A stretch of DNA of 64,000 nt from Streptomyces roseicoloratus (GTDB lineage: Bacteria > Actinomycetota > Actinomycetes > Streptomycetales > Streptomycetaceae), in assembly GCF_004117935.1 (NCBI RefSeq), contig NZ_SDOY01000131.1, positions 1 to 64,000 on the forward strand, given 5' to 3'. Below are positions 26,002 through 34,277 of this stretch, one piece after another. Under the pieces are notes generated by a model. That model worked only from the letters and a program-made list of their open reading frames with translations, did no database searches and was not told where the DNA came from. Numbering within the stretch: the first letter of the stretch is position 1; the number at the start of each line of letters is the position of its first letter. Both the position numbers and the translations under genes were made by a program.

Positions 26002-26073
26002 TCCGAACGACAGGCCCTAGGCAGTGTCCGGCGGATCACGTGACTGTCGTATTACCGGATCGTTGTTCCCGGT

Positions 26074-26954
26074 ATGGGGCGGGGCGATCTGACGAATGCC
26101 GAGTGGGACCGGTTGGAGCCGCACCTGCCGGCGTCGGGGCAGCGTGGCGGCCGCTGGAGCAATCACCGCAGGGTGATCAACGGGATTCTGTTCCGAGTTC
26201 GGACCGGGATCCCGTGGCGTGATCTGCCGGAACGCTACGGCTCCTGGAAGACCGTTTATGAACGGCATCGCCGCTGGTCGGCGGACGGAAGGTGGGACCG
26301 GATACTTCAAGCGGTCCAGGCTGACGCCGATCTGGCGGGCCGCCTCGACTGGGGCATGGTCGGTGTCGACTCAACGTCCTGTCGTGCTCACCAACACGCG
26401 GCCGGAGCCCGCAAGTCCAGGCCGCGGATCCCGAAAAAAGAACGACGCCCCGGCACCACCGCCCCGATGAGGGTCTTGGGCGGTCCCGGGGCGGCCTGAC
26501 GTGCAAGATTCACCTCGCTGGCGAGGGCGGCTGTCGCCCCCTGGCTCTGTTGATCACGCCGGGCCAGTGGGGTGACGCCCCGCAGATGATCGAGGTCCTG
26601 AACCGGATCCGCGTTCCACGACCGCTGGGTGGACGGCGGCGTACCCGGCCCGACCACGTGAGCGGCGACAAGGCATACAGCTCCCGCCGTAATCGCAGCT
26701 ACCTGCGAGGACGCCGCATCAAGCACACCATCCCGGAGCCGAAGGACCAGCGAGCCAACCGCCAGCGACGGGGCAGCCAGGGCGGTAGACCAACACGCTT
26801 CGACCGTGAGCACTATCGGCGTCGCAACGAGGTCGAACGGACTATCAACCGGCTCAAGAACTCCCGTGCCGTCGCGACCCGTTACGACAAACGGGCCTAC
26901 GTCTTCCACGGAACCGTCACCGCAGCAACCATCCGACTATGGCTCCGCCCGTGA
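26074..26954 (+). CDS. IS5-family transposase of element B (orfA/orfB with -1 frameshift)
   Basis: OrfA (26074-26499) starts MGRGDLTNAEWDRLEPHLPA and holds the DUF4096-type DNA-binding part and the first catalytic Asp (MVGVDSTSCRAHQ). OrfB continues in the -1 frame with GLGRSRGGLTCKIHLAGEGG, SGDKAYSSRRNRSYLRGRR (second Asp) and NEVERTINRLKNSRAVATRYD (catalytic Glu). The junction contains a six-A run, AAAAAAG at 26434-26440, suited to slippage. No other break is seen, so the fused DDE transposase should be produced at low level and could be active, also in trans on related ends. Confidence 0.88.
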
Positions 26955-26985
26955 TCCGGAGGACGGCATGGAGGGGCGGAAACGC

Positions 26986-27396
26986 TCAGCGCGCGTCGAA
27001 TGCCGCCTGCAACGCGTCCTCCGTGGGAGCTATGACAACCGCGCTTCCCTGAAGCTCCGCAGGAAGGTGACGACGCTCCGTTTCGTGGAAGATTAGTGCT
27101 GCACCGTCCTGGGGAACGATGGAGGCTCCGAGGGCTGCGGCCAGCCGGGCGAGAACGCCGAGCATCGCGCCACGGGCAAAGTGCGTCGCCGTCACGCACG
27201 GCATCCCGCTTTCGCCGTGGGACTCGTGATACAGGTCCGCCTCGCCCCCGTCCTCTGCACGGAGCTGGGAGAAGCCCTCCTCCGGACCGCCCGCCACTAC
27301 GTACGGCTCCGTCACATGCCGAAACTGTTCGGCGTCCAACGCGACAACCTCGCTGTCTACGAACCGGAGCAGGAAGATGCTGTAACTCACGGACAC
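26986..27396 (-). CDS. Passenger protein of element B, unknown function
   Basis: A 136-residue protein from a GTG at 27396, VSVSYSIFLLRFVDSEVVAL. It is acidic, with no signal peptide or helix beyond the hydrophobic N-terminal strand. It contains GAMLGVLARLAAALGASIVP and ends with TEDALQAAFDAR. It looks like a small soluble alpha/beta protein of the size of polymorphic-toxin immunity proteins, but no family is recognised. It lies between the transposase and the right terminal repeat, on the opposite strand, starting about ten bases inside that repeat. Expression from a promoter in or beyond the repeat is likely. Confidence 0.65.
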   Translation of the reverse strand: MSVSYSIFLLRFVDSEVVALDAEQFRHVTEPYVVAGGPEEGFSQLRAEDGGEADLYHESHGESGMPCVTATHFARGAMLGVLARLAAALGASIVPQDGAALIFHETERRHLPAELQGSAVVIAPTEDALQAAFDAR

Positions 27397-27608
27397 ACTC
27401 TGCCATCGTCATGATCCGCCGGACAGCGCCTAGGGCCATCCCACGTTGGTGGAGATCGTTTCCCATGTTCCTGGCGTACTGCGTGGTGCTTACGGCGTAG
27501 CTTCGGGGCAGTCGGCTGGGACCCATGTGGCGGTGGAGGCCACGGATCGAGGGAGGCATGACCGCACACCTGCACCCGGCCGGGCCCGAGACCTCGGCAC
27601 CGGATGGC

Positions 27609-28613
27609 TTACCGCTGCCGCGTAAGGATGTACCGCTCACCCGAATCCGGCTCGCCGATCCAGGTGAAGACCGTCGGGTGTTCCTCCGTACCGCCGATGT
27701 CCCAGCCGAAGGACAGGCCCTCGCAGTCCACGATGCTGAGCTCGTACGGCCGACCGACACCGTCGTTCTCGGTCAACTGCCATTTCCCGGTGCAGTTGGA
27801 GGCACCGGACTGCTCACCCGTGGCCTCGTACTCGTTGACGCCCTTCGCCGTCACCGTGCCGTCCGCCTCGAAGCGGAGGCTTCCGCCGTCGCCGTCCGTC
27901 CAGGTGCCGACCATGTCGGCTTCAGCGAGCCGGGGCGGTTTGTAGATCTTGAGGATCCCCGAGCCGTACGCCGCGACCCCGACCGCAAGCGTCACCGCGA
28001 GCAGCCCCAGACCGCCCAGCGCCACGCCCCCGAGCACCCGCCATCGGGCCCCGGGCTTTCCGGGGTTCCCCGCCGCCCGAGCGCACAGGGTCGCGGGTGC
28101 CAGCCCGACGATGAGGCTGAGGGCAAGGACGGGATAAACGAGCAGGTCGCCGGGGCCGTCGAAGCCGGCCAGGAGCATGCAGGAGCCGATGAGCAGCGCC
28201 AGGGCGGCGGCAACGACCGCCACAGTGGCCAGGGTGAGCTGCCAGCTGTCGCGCCGCCCCGTACGGCGGGCCACCGCACGCCCGAGGAGGACGAGGGGAA
28301 GCACCGCCATCGCCGAACCGGCCAGCCCTGCGATCATCGAAATGACTGCCAGCAGCACGAGCGCGAATATGGCGCCGAACAGCCATCCCAGGCCGCCTTC
28401 GCCTCCGTGGGACTCGGACTGCAAGCTGTACAGGACGGCGACCAGCGCGGCGATCACGGCCTCAGCCCCGATTGCCACAGCCCCGACGGTGAACACCGCA
28501 GCGTTCCCGCCGTCCGGAGGCCGCACGGGCATGAACCCCTGCGGCGGCACACCCGGATTCCCAGGAGCCCCCGGCGGTGTCAGCCCCCATGTCGGCGGCG
28601 TGGTCTGCGTCAT
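27609..28613 (-). CDS. Membrane protein with extracellular lipocalin-like tail
   Basis: A 334-residue protein starting MTQTTPPTWGLTPPGAPGNP. A Pro/Gly-rich cytosolic head is followed by about six helices between residues 40 and 230 (for example AVFTVGAVAIGAEAVIAALV and GVALGGLGLLAVTLAVGVAA). A roughly 100-residue soluble C-terminal domain reads MVGTWTDGDGGSLRFEADG, then SNCTGKWQL and ILTRQR. This WxxDGxGxLxFxxDGTV pattern is common in Streptomyces surface proteins. Function unknown; perhaps envelope sensing. It is the first intact gene after the IS zone, read toward it. Confidence 0.75.
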   Translation of the reverse strand: MTQTTPPTWGLTPPGAPGNPGVPPQGFMPVRPPDGGNAAVFTVGAVAIGAEAVIAALVAVLYSLQSESHGGEGGLGWLFGAIFALVLLAVISMIAGLAGSAMAVLPLVLLGRAVARRTGRRDSWQLTLATVAVVAAALALLIGSCMLLAGFDGPGDLLVYPVLALSLIVGLAPATLCARAAGNPGKPGARWRVLGGVALGGLGLLAVTLAVGVAAYGSGILKIYKPPRLAEADMVGTWTDGDGGSLRFEADGTVTAKGVNEYEATGEQSGASNCTGKWQLTENDGVGRPYELSIVDCEGLSFGWDIGGTEEHPTVFTWIGEPDSGERYILTRQR

Positions 28614-28735
28614 GCGTCCCCCTATGTCCAGGCACATCATGCACCTGGGCACACCGGCGTGATCAAAGGGGGTGCCCCCATGTCTTTCGTCAAGCCTGAG
28701 CTGGTCATGTAGCCGATGCGACCGGACCCCAACGG

Positions 28736-28871
28736 GCCCGGGACGTCTGCGAAGCCCTCGATCACGAACTGCTGCCGAAGAACATCGAGGGCACCCGCCA
28801 AGCTGAAACGCCTGGTCAAGCTCGGCATCCTCACCGAGATCGACACGGGCAGCTTCGCCAGGAAGCAATAG
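28736..28871 (+). pseudogene. C-terminal remnant of a winged-helix-like protein
   Basis: The reading RDVCEALDHELLPKNIEG switches frame near 28798 and goes on as KLKRLVKLGILTEIDTGSFA to a TAG at 28871. This is the C-terminus of a family common beside actinobacterial mobile DNA, from memory. The 5' part is missing and one base is gained or lost, so it is non-functional. Confidence 0.5.
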
Positions 28872-28978
28872 CCGACCGAGCCCCGCGACCAGCGGTCCTG
28901 CCCCAACCTCACCGGGAAACGGACATCAGATCACGAACCGCCCTCTGAGAGGGAGCGACTTCCGTAGGGGACGAGGGC

Positions 28979-29050
28979 GCGGGCGCGTGCCTCGCGCGGG
29001 CGCCGGCGCGCGTCTCACGAGGACGCGGGCGCGTGCCTCGCGCGGGCGCC
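28979..29050. repeat. Direct repeat of 26 bp, GC-only, before secreted protein gene
   Basis: GCGGGCGCGTGCCTCGCGCG plus six bases occurs at 28979-29004 and again at 29025-29050, 46 bp apart. The surrounding 28938-29160 is almost pure G+C, and hairpin structures are likely. The rest of the spacer up to 29206 has no gene that I can support. Confidence 0.7.
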
Positions 29051-29206
29051 CGCGCCGGGCTTCGCGCGCTCCCTCTGCCGGGTGGATCCGGCGCGGCCAG
29101 TGGGACGCAGGGCGGCACGGCCCGAGGGGCGGAGTCGGAGGGGGACCGGAAGGTGTGGGTGCTGTGCCCCTTCCCGTACGCCGTGGACACGGAGGTTCCT
29201 CCTCGC

Positions 29207-31249
29207 ATGACCGCTCACGCACACCTCAGACCGGCGTGGCGGCGCCGCGGACCGGGCGGCAGGGCCACGGCCCTGGTCGCGCTCGGGCTGGCGGCCGCCC
29301 TCGCCCTGCCCGGCACCGCGTTGGCCGCGCCCGGGGACCTGGACCCGGAGTTCGGGACCGACGGACGGGTCACGACGCCCGTGACCGGATTCGCGGAAGG
29401 CCGCGACATCGCCCGGCAGTCCGACGGCAGACTGGTCGTGGCCGGCACCAGCGAGGCCGGCTTCACCCTCGCCCGCTACGACGCGGACGGCGGCCTCGAC
29501 GGCGGTTTCGGCGGCGGGGACGGCATCGCGACCAGCGACTTCGGCGGCGGCAGCCACTCGGCGAACGGGGTCGCCGTCCAGCCCGACGGCAAGATCGTCG
29601 TCGTCGGCACCACCGAGGTCGTCGACGAGGGCGGCGGCTGCTGCTTCTTCTCCGTGGCGCGGTATCACGCCGACGGCAGCCCCGACACCGGCTTCGGCGA
29701 CGGAGGACTCGTCCGGATCGAGGAGTTCGGCGGCTCCGCCGACGGCGCCGACGTGGCGCTGCTGCCCGACGGCCGGATCGTCGCCGCCGGCAAGGGCGGT
29801 GGCGGCGGTTTCGCCCTGGTCCGGCTGAACGGCGCCGACGGCAGCCTCGACACCACCCTCGGCGGCGACGGCGCCGTGGTCGCCGGCTTCACGCCCGCCT
29901 CTCCGCAGGACGCGGGCGGCATCGCCCGCGGCCTCGCCGTCCAGCCCGACGGCAAGGTCGTCTCCGTCGGCTACGTCGGCAACACCGCCTTCGACATCGG
30001 TCTGGCCCGCTACACCACCGACGGCACCCTCGACACCACCTTCAGCGGGGACGGCACGGTCACCGCCGACTTCGGCGGCACCGAGTTCGGCAACGCCGTG
30101 GCCGTCCAGCCGGACGGCCGGATCGTGGCCGCCGGCGCCGGCGGCTCCGGCGTCGCCCTGCTCCGCTACCTCGCCGACGGCAGCCCGGACACGGGCTTCG
30201 GCACCGGCGGCCGTACCTCCGTCGCGTTCCCCGGCGACCGCGGATCGGCCAACGCCCTGGCGCTCCAGACCGACGGCAAGATCGTCGTCGCCGGACTCGC
30301 CGACGACCCGAACAGCACCGAGTCCAACGACTTCGGCGTCGCCCGCTTCACCCCGAACGGCACCCCGGACACCGGATTCGCCGGCGACGGCTTCGCCGTG
30401 ACCGGCTTCGGCGACTTCGACGAGGCGCGCGCCGTCCTCGTACAGCCGGACGGCAGGATCGTCGCCGCCGGATACGGCGCCGGCTTCGCCTTCGCCCTCG
30501 CCCGCTACGAAGGCGGCGGCAGCACCCCGCCGCCCACGCCCCAGGCCGATCTGACGGTGCGCAAGACCGGCAGCGCCACCGTGAGCATCGGCGACCGCGC
30601 CACGTACACGGTGACCGTCACCAACTCCGCGAGCTCCACCGCCACCGCCACCGGCGTCACCCTGACCGACACCCTCTCCGGCGCCGGCGTCACCCTGGTG
30701 TCCGCCACCCCGAGCCAGGGCAGCTGCACCACCACCGGCACCAGCGCCACCTGCGCCCTCGGCTCGCTCGCCGCCGGCGCGAGCGCCACGGTCACGGTGA
30801 CCGCCGAACCCCGCGCCACCGGCACCCTCACCGACAGGGCCACCGCGAGCGGCAGCCCGCAGGACCCGAACGCCTCCGACAACACCGCCACCGCGACCAC
30901 CTCCGTGAACAACGCGCGCGGCTGCACCGTCATCGGCACGAGCGGCGCCGACACCCTGAACGGAGGCTTCGGCAACGACGTCATCTGCGGCCTCGGCGGC
31001 AACGACACCATCCGCGCCAACTACGGCAACGACACGGTCCACGGAGGCTTCGGCAACGACAACGTCGACGGAGGCTTCGGCGACGACACCCTCCACGGAG
31101 ACCAGGGCAACGACACCCTGAACGGCTCCTACGGCAACGACCGCCTCACCACGACCGACGGGGTCACCGGCAACGACTCCGCCAACGGCGGCTACGGCTC
31201 CGACACCTGCACGACCGACCCGGGCGACACCCGCCTCAGCTGCCCCTGA
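29207..31249 (+). CDS. Secreted delta-60-repeat/DUF11/RTX-like protein
   Basis: A 680-residue exported protein. A basic N-terminus and hydrophobic stretch (ALVALGLAAALALPGTALAA) form a signal peptide cut near 40. Residues 43-430 hold seven to eight delta-60 repeats of about 50 residues (VQPDGKIVVVGTT, ADGSPDTGFGDGG and similar), predicted as a beta-propeller. After a Thr/Pro linker near 437 comes a DUF11 domain (ADLTVRKTGSATVSIGDRAT) to about 560. The final 100 residues contain nonapeptide-like units GGFGNDVICGLGGNDTI and NGSYGNDRL, resembling Ca2+-binding RTX repeats but with Tyr/Phe substitutions. GGAGG precedes the ATG and a terminator follows. An adhesive or matrix role is inferred. Confidence 0.85.
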   Translation: MTAHAHLRPAWRRRGPGGRATALVALGLAAALALPGTALAAPGDLDPEFGTDGRVTTPVTGFAEGRDIARQSDGRLVVAGTSEAGFTLARYDADGGLDGGFGGGDGIATSDFGGGSHSANGVAVQPDGKIVVVGTTEVVDEGGGCCFFSVARYHADGSPDTGFGDGGLVRIEEFGGSADGADVALLPDGRIVAAGKGGGGGFALVRLNGADGSLDTTLGGDGAVVAGFTPASPQDAGGIARGLAVQPDGKVVSVGYVGNTAFDIGLARYTTDGTLDTTFSGDGTVTADFGGTEFGNAVAVQPDGRIVAAGAGGSGVALLRYLADGSPDTGFGTGGRTSVAFPGDRGSANALALQTDGKIVVAGLADDPNSTESNDFGVARFTPNGTPDTGFAGDGFAVTGFGDFDEARAVLVQPDGRIVAAGYGAGFAFALARYEGGGSTPPPTPQADLTVRKTGSATVSIGDRATYTVTVTNSASSTATATGVTLTDTLSGAGVTLVSATPSQGSCTTTGTSATCALGSLAAGASATVTVTAEPRATGTLTDRATASGSPQDPNASDNTATATTSVNNARGCTVIGTSGADTLNGGFGNDVICGLGGNDTIRANYGNDTVHGGFGNDNVDGGFGDDTLHGDQGNDTLNGSYGNDRLTTTDGVTGNDSANGGYGSDTCTTDPGDTRLSCP

Positions 31250-31259
31250 CCTCGGCGAA

Positions 31260-31295
31260 CCGGCCCGGACGCGCGAGAATCGCCGTCCGGGCCGG
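31260..31295. terminator. Terminator after the secreted repeat protein
   Basis: Perfect 12-bp arms CCGGCCCGGACG (31260-31271) and complement (31284-31295) with a 12-base loop lie ten bases after the stop codon. Confidence 0.85.
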
Positions 31296-31350
31296 AGACG
31301 GTTCGTGTCGGTGTTGGGCCGAACGGGTGAGGGGCGGGAGGATGGGGCGC

Positions 31351-31782
31351 ATGAGTAGGTACGAGAGGTACGACGTCACCGACGAGCAGTGGGAGGGCCT
31401 GGCACAGGTCGTGCCCCTGCGCGGCCGGGACGAATGGCCGTCCAGGGTGGACCATCCCACCATCCCCGACCGGTACGAGGCCGCCGCGCAGCGCCGCATG
31501 GTCGTGCTGCGGGTCCAGGTCTTCGCCGACGCCCGCGAGGTCGCCGAGTACCTCATCGCCCAGATCCCCGTGCTCCTCGACCTCACGAGCGCGGACGCCG
31601 ACGTCGCCAAGCGCATCCTCGACTTCAGCAGCGGCGTCGTCTTCGGACTCGGCAGCGGCATGCACCGCGTCGACCGCAACGTCTTCCTCCTCGCACCGGC
31701 CGGCACCGAGGTCGAAGGCTCCGCTGACGAGAACGCCGAGGACGGCGAGCATGCCGACGAGGGTGCGATCCCTCGTTCGTAG
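31351..31782 (+). CDS. SepF-like cell division protein
   Basis: A 143-residue protein, MSRYERYDVTDEQWEGL, whose C-terminal core VVLRVQVFADAREVAEYLI, LTSADADVAKRILDFSSGVV and GMHRVDRNVFLLAP is a SepF domain. SepF dimers bind FtsZ and membrane. The usual amphipathic N-terminus is replaced by an acidic, Trp-containing segment, so this is more likely one of the extra Streptomyces SepF-like paralogues than the SepF of the ftsZ cluster. It ends in an acidic tail. GGAGG lies eight bases before the ATG at 31351. Septum placement or hyphal growth is the inferred role. Confidence 0.82.
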   Translation: MSRYERYDVTDEQWEGLAQVVPLRGRDEWPSRVDHPTIPDRYEAAAQRRMVVLRVQVFADAREVAEYLIAQIPVLLDLTSADADVAKRILDFSSGVVFGLGSGMHRVDRNVFLLAPAGTEVEGSADENAEDGEHADEGAIPRS

Positions 31783-31837
31783 GAAGGTCGTTCAGCCGTA
31801 ACGGTTCGTCGTCCGGACGGCTGCGTACCGTCCGGAC

Positions 31838-33784
31838 ATGACCACCACCGGCGGCACCGCATCCGACCGCACGCACGACCCCGACACCGCGTACGGTCCC
31901 GGGCGTACCCGTACTTCCGACGGCCCGTACGGCCCTGACGCCGCGTACGGTCCCGGGCGTACTCGTACTTCCGACGGCCCGTACGGCCCTGACGCCGCGT
32001 GCGAAGGCGCTGACGACGCGTATGGCTCCGACGGCCCCTACCGCCCCGGCCGAAGGGCCGGCGGCGCGGCCGGCGGCGTGACCGGCACCGCGGCCGACCC
32101 GGCGGCGCCCGGGACCGTCCCGTCCCAGGGACGGGCACGGGTCCCCGCGCCCGTCCACGGACGACCCCTGAGCCGCGACGGCGCGCAGGGCCGGCCCGTG
32201 GGTCCGGATGCCGCGCAGGGCCGGCCCCCGGGCCCCGATGCCACGCAGGGGCGGACGCTGGGCCCCTCGCCCGCGTCCACCACCGGTCCGCTGCCCGCAG
32301 CGACCCGCACACCCGGCCCGCGTCCCGTCCCCGCCGTCGAGTCACCGTCCCGGCGCGGGCCGCTGCCCGTGACCGGGGCGCCGACGGCCGCCGCGCGGGC
32401 CTCCGGCGCGCGGGGCTCCGACACGTCGGCCTCCGGCGCGCGGGCCTCCGGCGCGCGCGGCTCCGACACGTCGGCCTTCGCCGCGTCGGCACCAGCCGCG
32501 CGCGGCGGGGGCGGTCGTGTGCCGGTGACGGCGGCCCGGCCCGCCGTCACCGAACTGCGCCTCTCCGCCTTCGGCCCGCACCGCGGAACCGTGGTCCCGC
32601 TCGGGCCCGTGACCCTGCTCCGGGGACCGAGCGGCAGCGGCAAGTCCACCGCCCTGCGCGCGTACGAGCTCCTGGCCACGCTCGGCGCGGGCGCGGGCCT
32701 CGCCGAAGCGCTGCCCGACGCGGCCGACCTGGTGCCGGAACGCGCCCGGCCCGACGCGCAGGGCAGGCGCGGCTTCCGGATCGGCTGCACCGTCGACGGC
32801 CCCGCGGGCCCGGTCCACCTCGACCTCGCCGTCCAGGTCGAACCCGCCCTGCGGATCGTCGGCGAACGTCTCACCGGCCAGGGCCGCACCCTCCTCACCA
32901 CGGCCCTGCGCGACCCCGGCCGGGGCACCGTCCACGCCGAATGGCACACCGCGGGCAGCACGCCCGTCACCCGGGCCCCGTTCCCCGACGACCTGCTCGG
33001 CACCGCCCTGCTCCCGTTGCGCGTCGCCGGCAAGACGCAGGGACAACGGGACGTCCTCGCCGCCGCCGAACAGGTCGTCGTCGGGCTGCGCTCGGTCTTC
33101 CCCTGCGACCCGCGGCCGCGCCGCATGCGCGCGCCCGTGCCGGTGGGCGCGGGCCGGCTGCGGCGCGACTGCCGCAACCTCGCCGAGGTGCTGCACCGCA
33201 CGGCCCACGAATGCACCCGCCGGCACGCCCGCCTCACGGCACTCGCGGCCGCCGCCTGCGCGGGACCGGTGACGGCCGTCGGCTTACGGGAGATGGCCGA
33301 CGGCTCGCTCGTCCAGGCCGTCCTCGAGCGCGCCCAGCGCGGCGCGGCCCCGGCCACGCCGCTGAGCCGCCTCGGCGACGGCGAACTGCGCTCCCTCGCC
33401 TTCGGACTCGTCCTGCTCACCGGGCCGGGGGTGCTCGCGATGGACCCGGTCGCCGAGGTGCCGCAGGCCATGCAGACCCTCACCGTCCTCGCCGACGGCC
33501 TGGACCGCGACCTGGACGGCGGGCAGACGCGAGCGCTGCTGACCCTGGCGACGGAGATCTGCGCCGGCGGCCACCTGCGCCTCGTGGGCACGGTGGGGGA
33601 GGGCACCGCACTCCCGGCGGACGCGACGGTGGCAGGGGTGGGGGAGGCGGAGGCCGCGTCGCGGGCGGAGCCCGCTCCGGGGGCGGGGGAAGCGGCCGGC
33701 CCGCCGGGGCCGACGACGTCACCGGCAGGTGCGGGGGACCCGGCGGTGATCTCGGTGGTAGACCTGGTGCGTGACCGAACATGA
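31838..33784 (+). CDS. AAA/RecF-like ATPase with repetitive N-terminus
   Basis: A 648-residue ORF. Residues 1-225 are low-complexity Gly/Pro/Arg/Ala, including a tandem 18-residue duplication. The ATPase part begins VTELRLSAFGPHRGTVVPLG with Walker A GPSGSGKST near 262, like RecF/SMC/OLD head domains that clamp DNA. The C-terminal LSRLGDGELRSLAFGLVLLT resembles a signature/Walker B region, and GVLAMDPVAEVPQAMQT follows. The true start may lie near residue 225, because the ribosome site at 31838 is weak. The end overlaps the MazG-like gene by 14 bp, so the two are co-translated. Genome maintenance or nucleotide sanitation is inferred. Confidence 0.7.
   Translation: MTTTGGTASDRTHDPDTAYGPGRTRTSDGPYGPDAAYGPGRTRTSDGPYGPDAACEGADDAYGSDGPYRPGRRAGGAAGGVTGTAADPAAPGTVPSQGRARVPAPVHGRPLSRDGAQGRPVGPDAAQGRPPGPDATQGRTLGPSPASTTGPLPAATRTPGPRPVPAVESPSRRGPLPVTGAPTAAARASGARGSDTSASGARASGARGSDTSAFAASAPAARGGGGRVPVTAARPAVTELRLSAFGPHRGTVVPLGPVTLLRGPSGSGKSTALRAYELLATLGAGAGLAEALPDAADLVPERARPDAQGRRGFRIGCTVDGPAGPVHLDLAVQVEPALRIVGERLTGQGRTLLTTALRDPGRGTVHAEWHTAGSTPVTRAPFPDDLLGTALLPLRVAGKTQGQRDVLAAAEQVVVGLRSVFPCDPRPRRMRAPVPVGAGRLRRDCRNLAEVLHRTAHECTRRHARLTALAAAACAGPVTAVGLREMADGSLVQAVLERAQRGAAPATPLSRLGDGELRSLAFGLVLLTGPGVLAMDPVAEVPQAMQTLTVLADGLDRDLDGGQTRALLTLATEICAGGHLRLVGTVGEGTALPADATVAGVGEAEAASRAEPAPGAGEAAGPPGPTTSPAGAGDPAVISVVDLVRDRT
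31889..31996. repeat. 54-bp tandem duplication inside ATPase gene
   Basis: Two adjacent copies (31889-31942, 31943-31996) differ at one base, giving two in-frame 18-residue units around GPGRTRTSDGPYG. The near identity shows a recent duplication. A shorter run repeating ASGARGSDTSA lies near 32400-32480. Confidence 0.9.
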
Positions 33785-34142
33785 CGTACCCGGCCTGCAG
33801 CGCCGCCTCGCGGCCTTCGCCGCCGCCCGCGACTGGCAGCCCTATCACACGCCGAAGAACCTGGCCGCGGCGCTGAGCGTCGAGGCCGCCGAACTCCTGG
33901 AGATCTTCCAGTGGTTGACGCCGGAGGAAGCGGCCGCGGTGATGGCGGACCCGGACCGGGCGCACCGGGTCACCGACGAGGTGGCCGACGTCCTGGCCTA
34001 TCTGCTGCAGTTCTGCGAGGTGTTGGGGATCGACCCGCTGGCGGCGCTCTCGGCCAAGATCGACCGCAACGAACTCCGTTTCCCGGTGCGCGGAGACCGC
34101 GCAGAGGACGCCGGCGACCATGATCGTCACTCTTCGGAGTGA
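33771..34142 (+). CDS. MazG-like nucleotide pyrophosphohydrolase
   Basis: A 123-residue all-alpha NTP pyrophosphohydrolase of the MazG/dCTPase type, hydrolysing (d)NTPs to NMP and PPi with Mg2+. Metal-binding residues are visible in SVEAAELLEIFQW (ExxE) and DEVADVLAYLLQFC (ExxD). The GTG at 33771 lies within the end of the ATPase gene. The last 15 residues are hydrophilic (DAGDHDRHSSE). The role is probably clearing non-canonical or excess nucleotides. Confidence 0.88.
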   Translation: MTEHDVPGLQRRLAAFAAARDWQPYHTPKNLAAALSVEAAELLEIFQWLTPEEAAAVMADPDRAHRVTDEVADVLAYLLQFCEVLGIDPLAALSAKIDRNELRFPVRGDRAEDAGDHDRHSSE

Positions 34143-34277
34143 TCGAGTTTTCCCCATCGGGCTTCCTGTCCACAGATTTCCGAATTCCTCTGGTGTTTGG
34201 GCTCAGTCGGCCTCACGCTGGGTAATGGAATGAGTGAGCGGGAAGCACGGTAAGTCCGGGGAACGGGGGCGGCGTTG

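Larger units (their letters stand above)
24243..26020 (+). mobile_element. IS5-family element A with passenger gene
   Basis: The left end CTAGGGCGATTCGTTTGG continues to 24266 and matches the complement of 25997-26020 at 20 of 24 positions. Both outer ends carry CTAG, consistent with the TA-centred target duplication of the IS427 group. The element is about 1.78 kb, twice the usual 0.85-0.9 kb. The extra length holds a complete DUF4253 gene (24335-25120) upstream of the transposase. The transposase stop lies inside the right repeat, as usual. The right CTAG (26017-26020) also serves as the left CTAG of the next element. Confidence 0.75.
26017..27433 (+). mobile_element. IS5-family element B with reverse-strand passenger gene
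   Basis: Terminal inverted repeats GGCAGTGTCCGGCGGATCA (left) and the complement of TGATCCGCCGGACAGCGCC (right) extend with flanking bases to 25 of 28 matches (26014-26041 against 27410-27437). CTAG occurs at both outer edges (26017-26020, 27430-27433), giving the TA target duplication. The element is about 1.4 kb. It carries an intact two-frame transposase and a 136-residue gene on the opposite strand. It abuts element A, sharing the CTAG, so one inserted at the end of the other. Confidence 0.8.

Noticed and set aside
27558..27611. Gene start MTAHLHPAGPETSAPDG after GGGAGG
   Set aside because: Beyond about 17 codons the frame is only the antisense of the membrane-protein gene; at most it is the stub of a gene lost at the IS zone.
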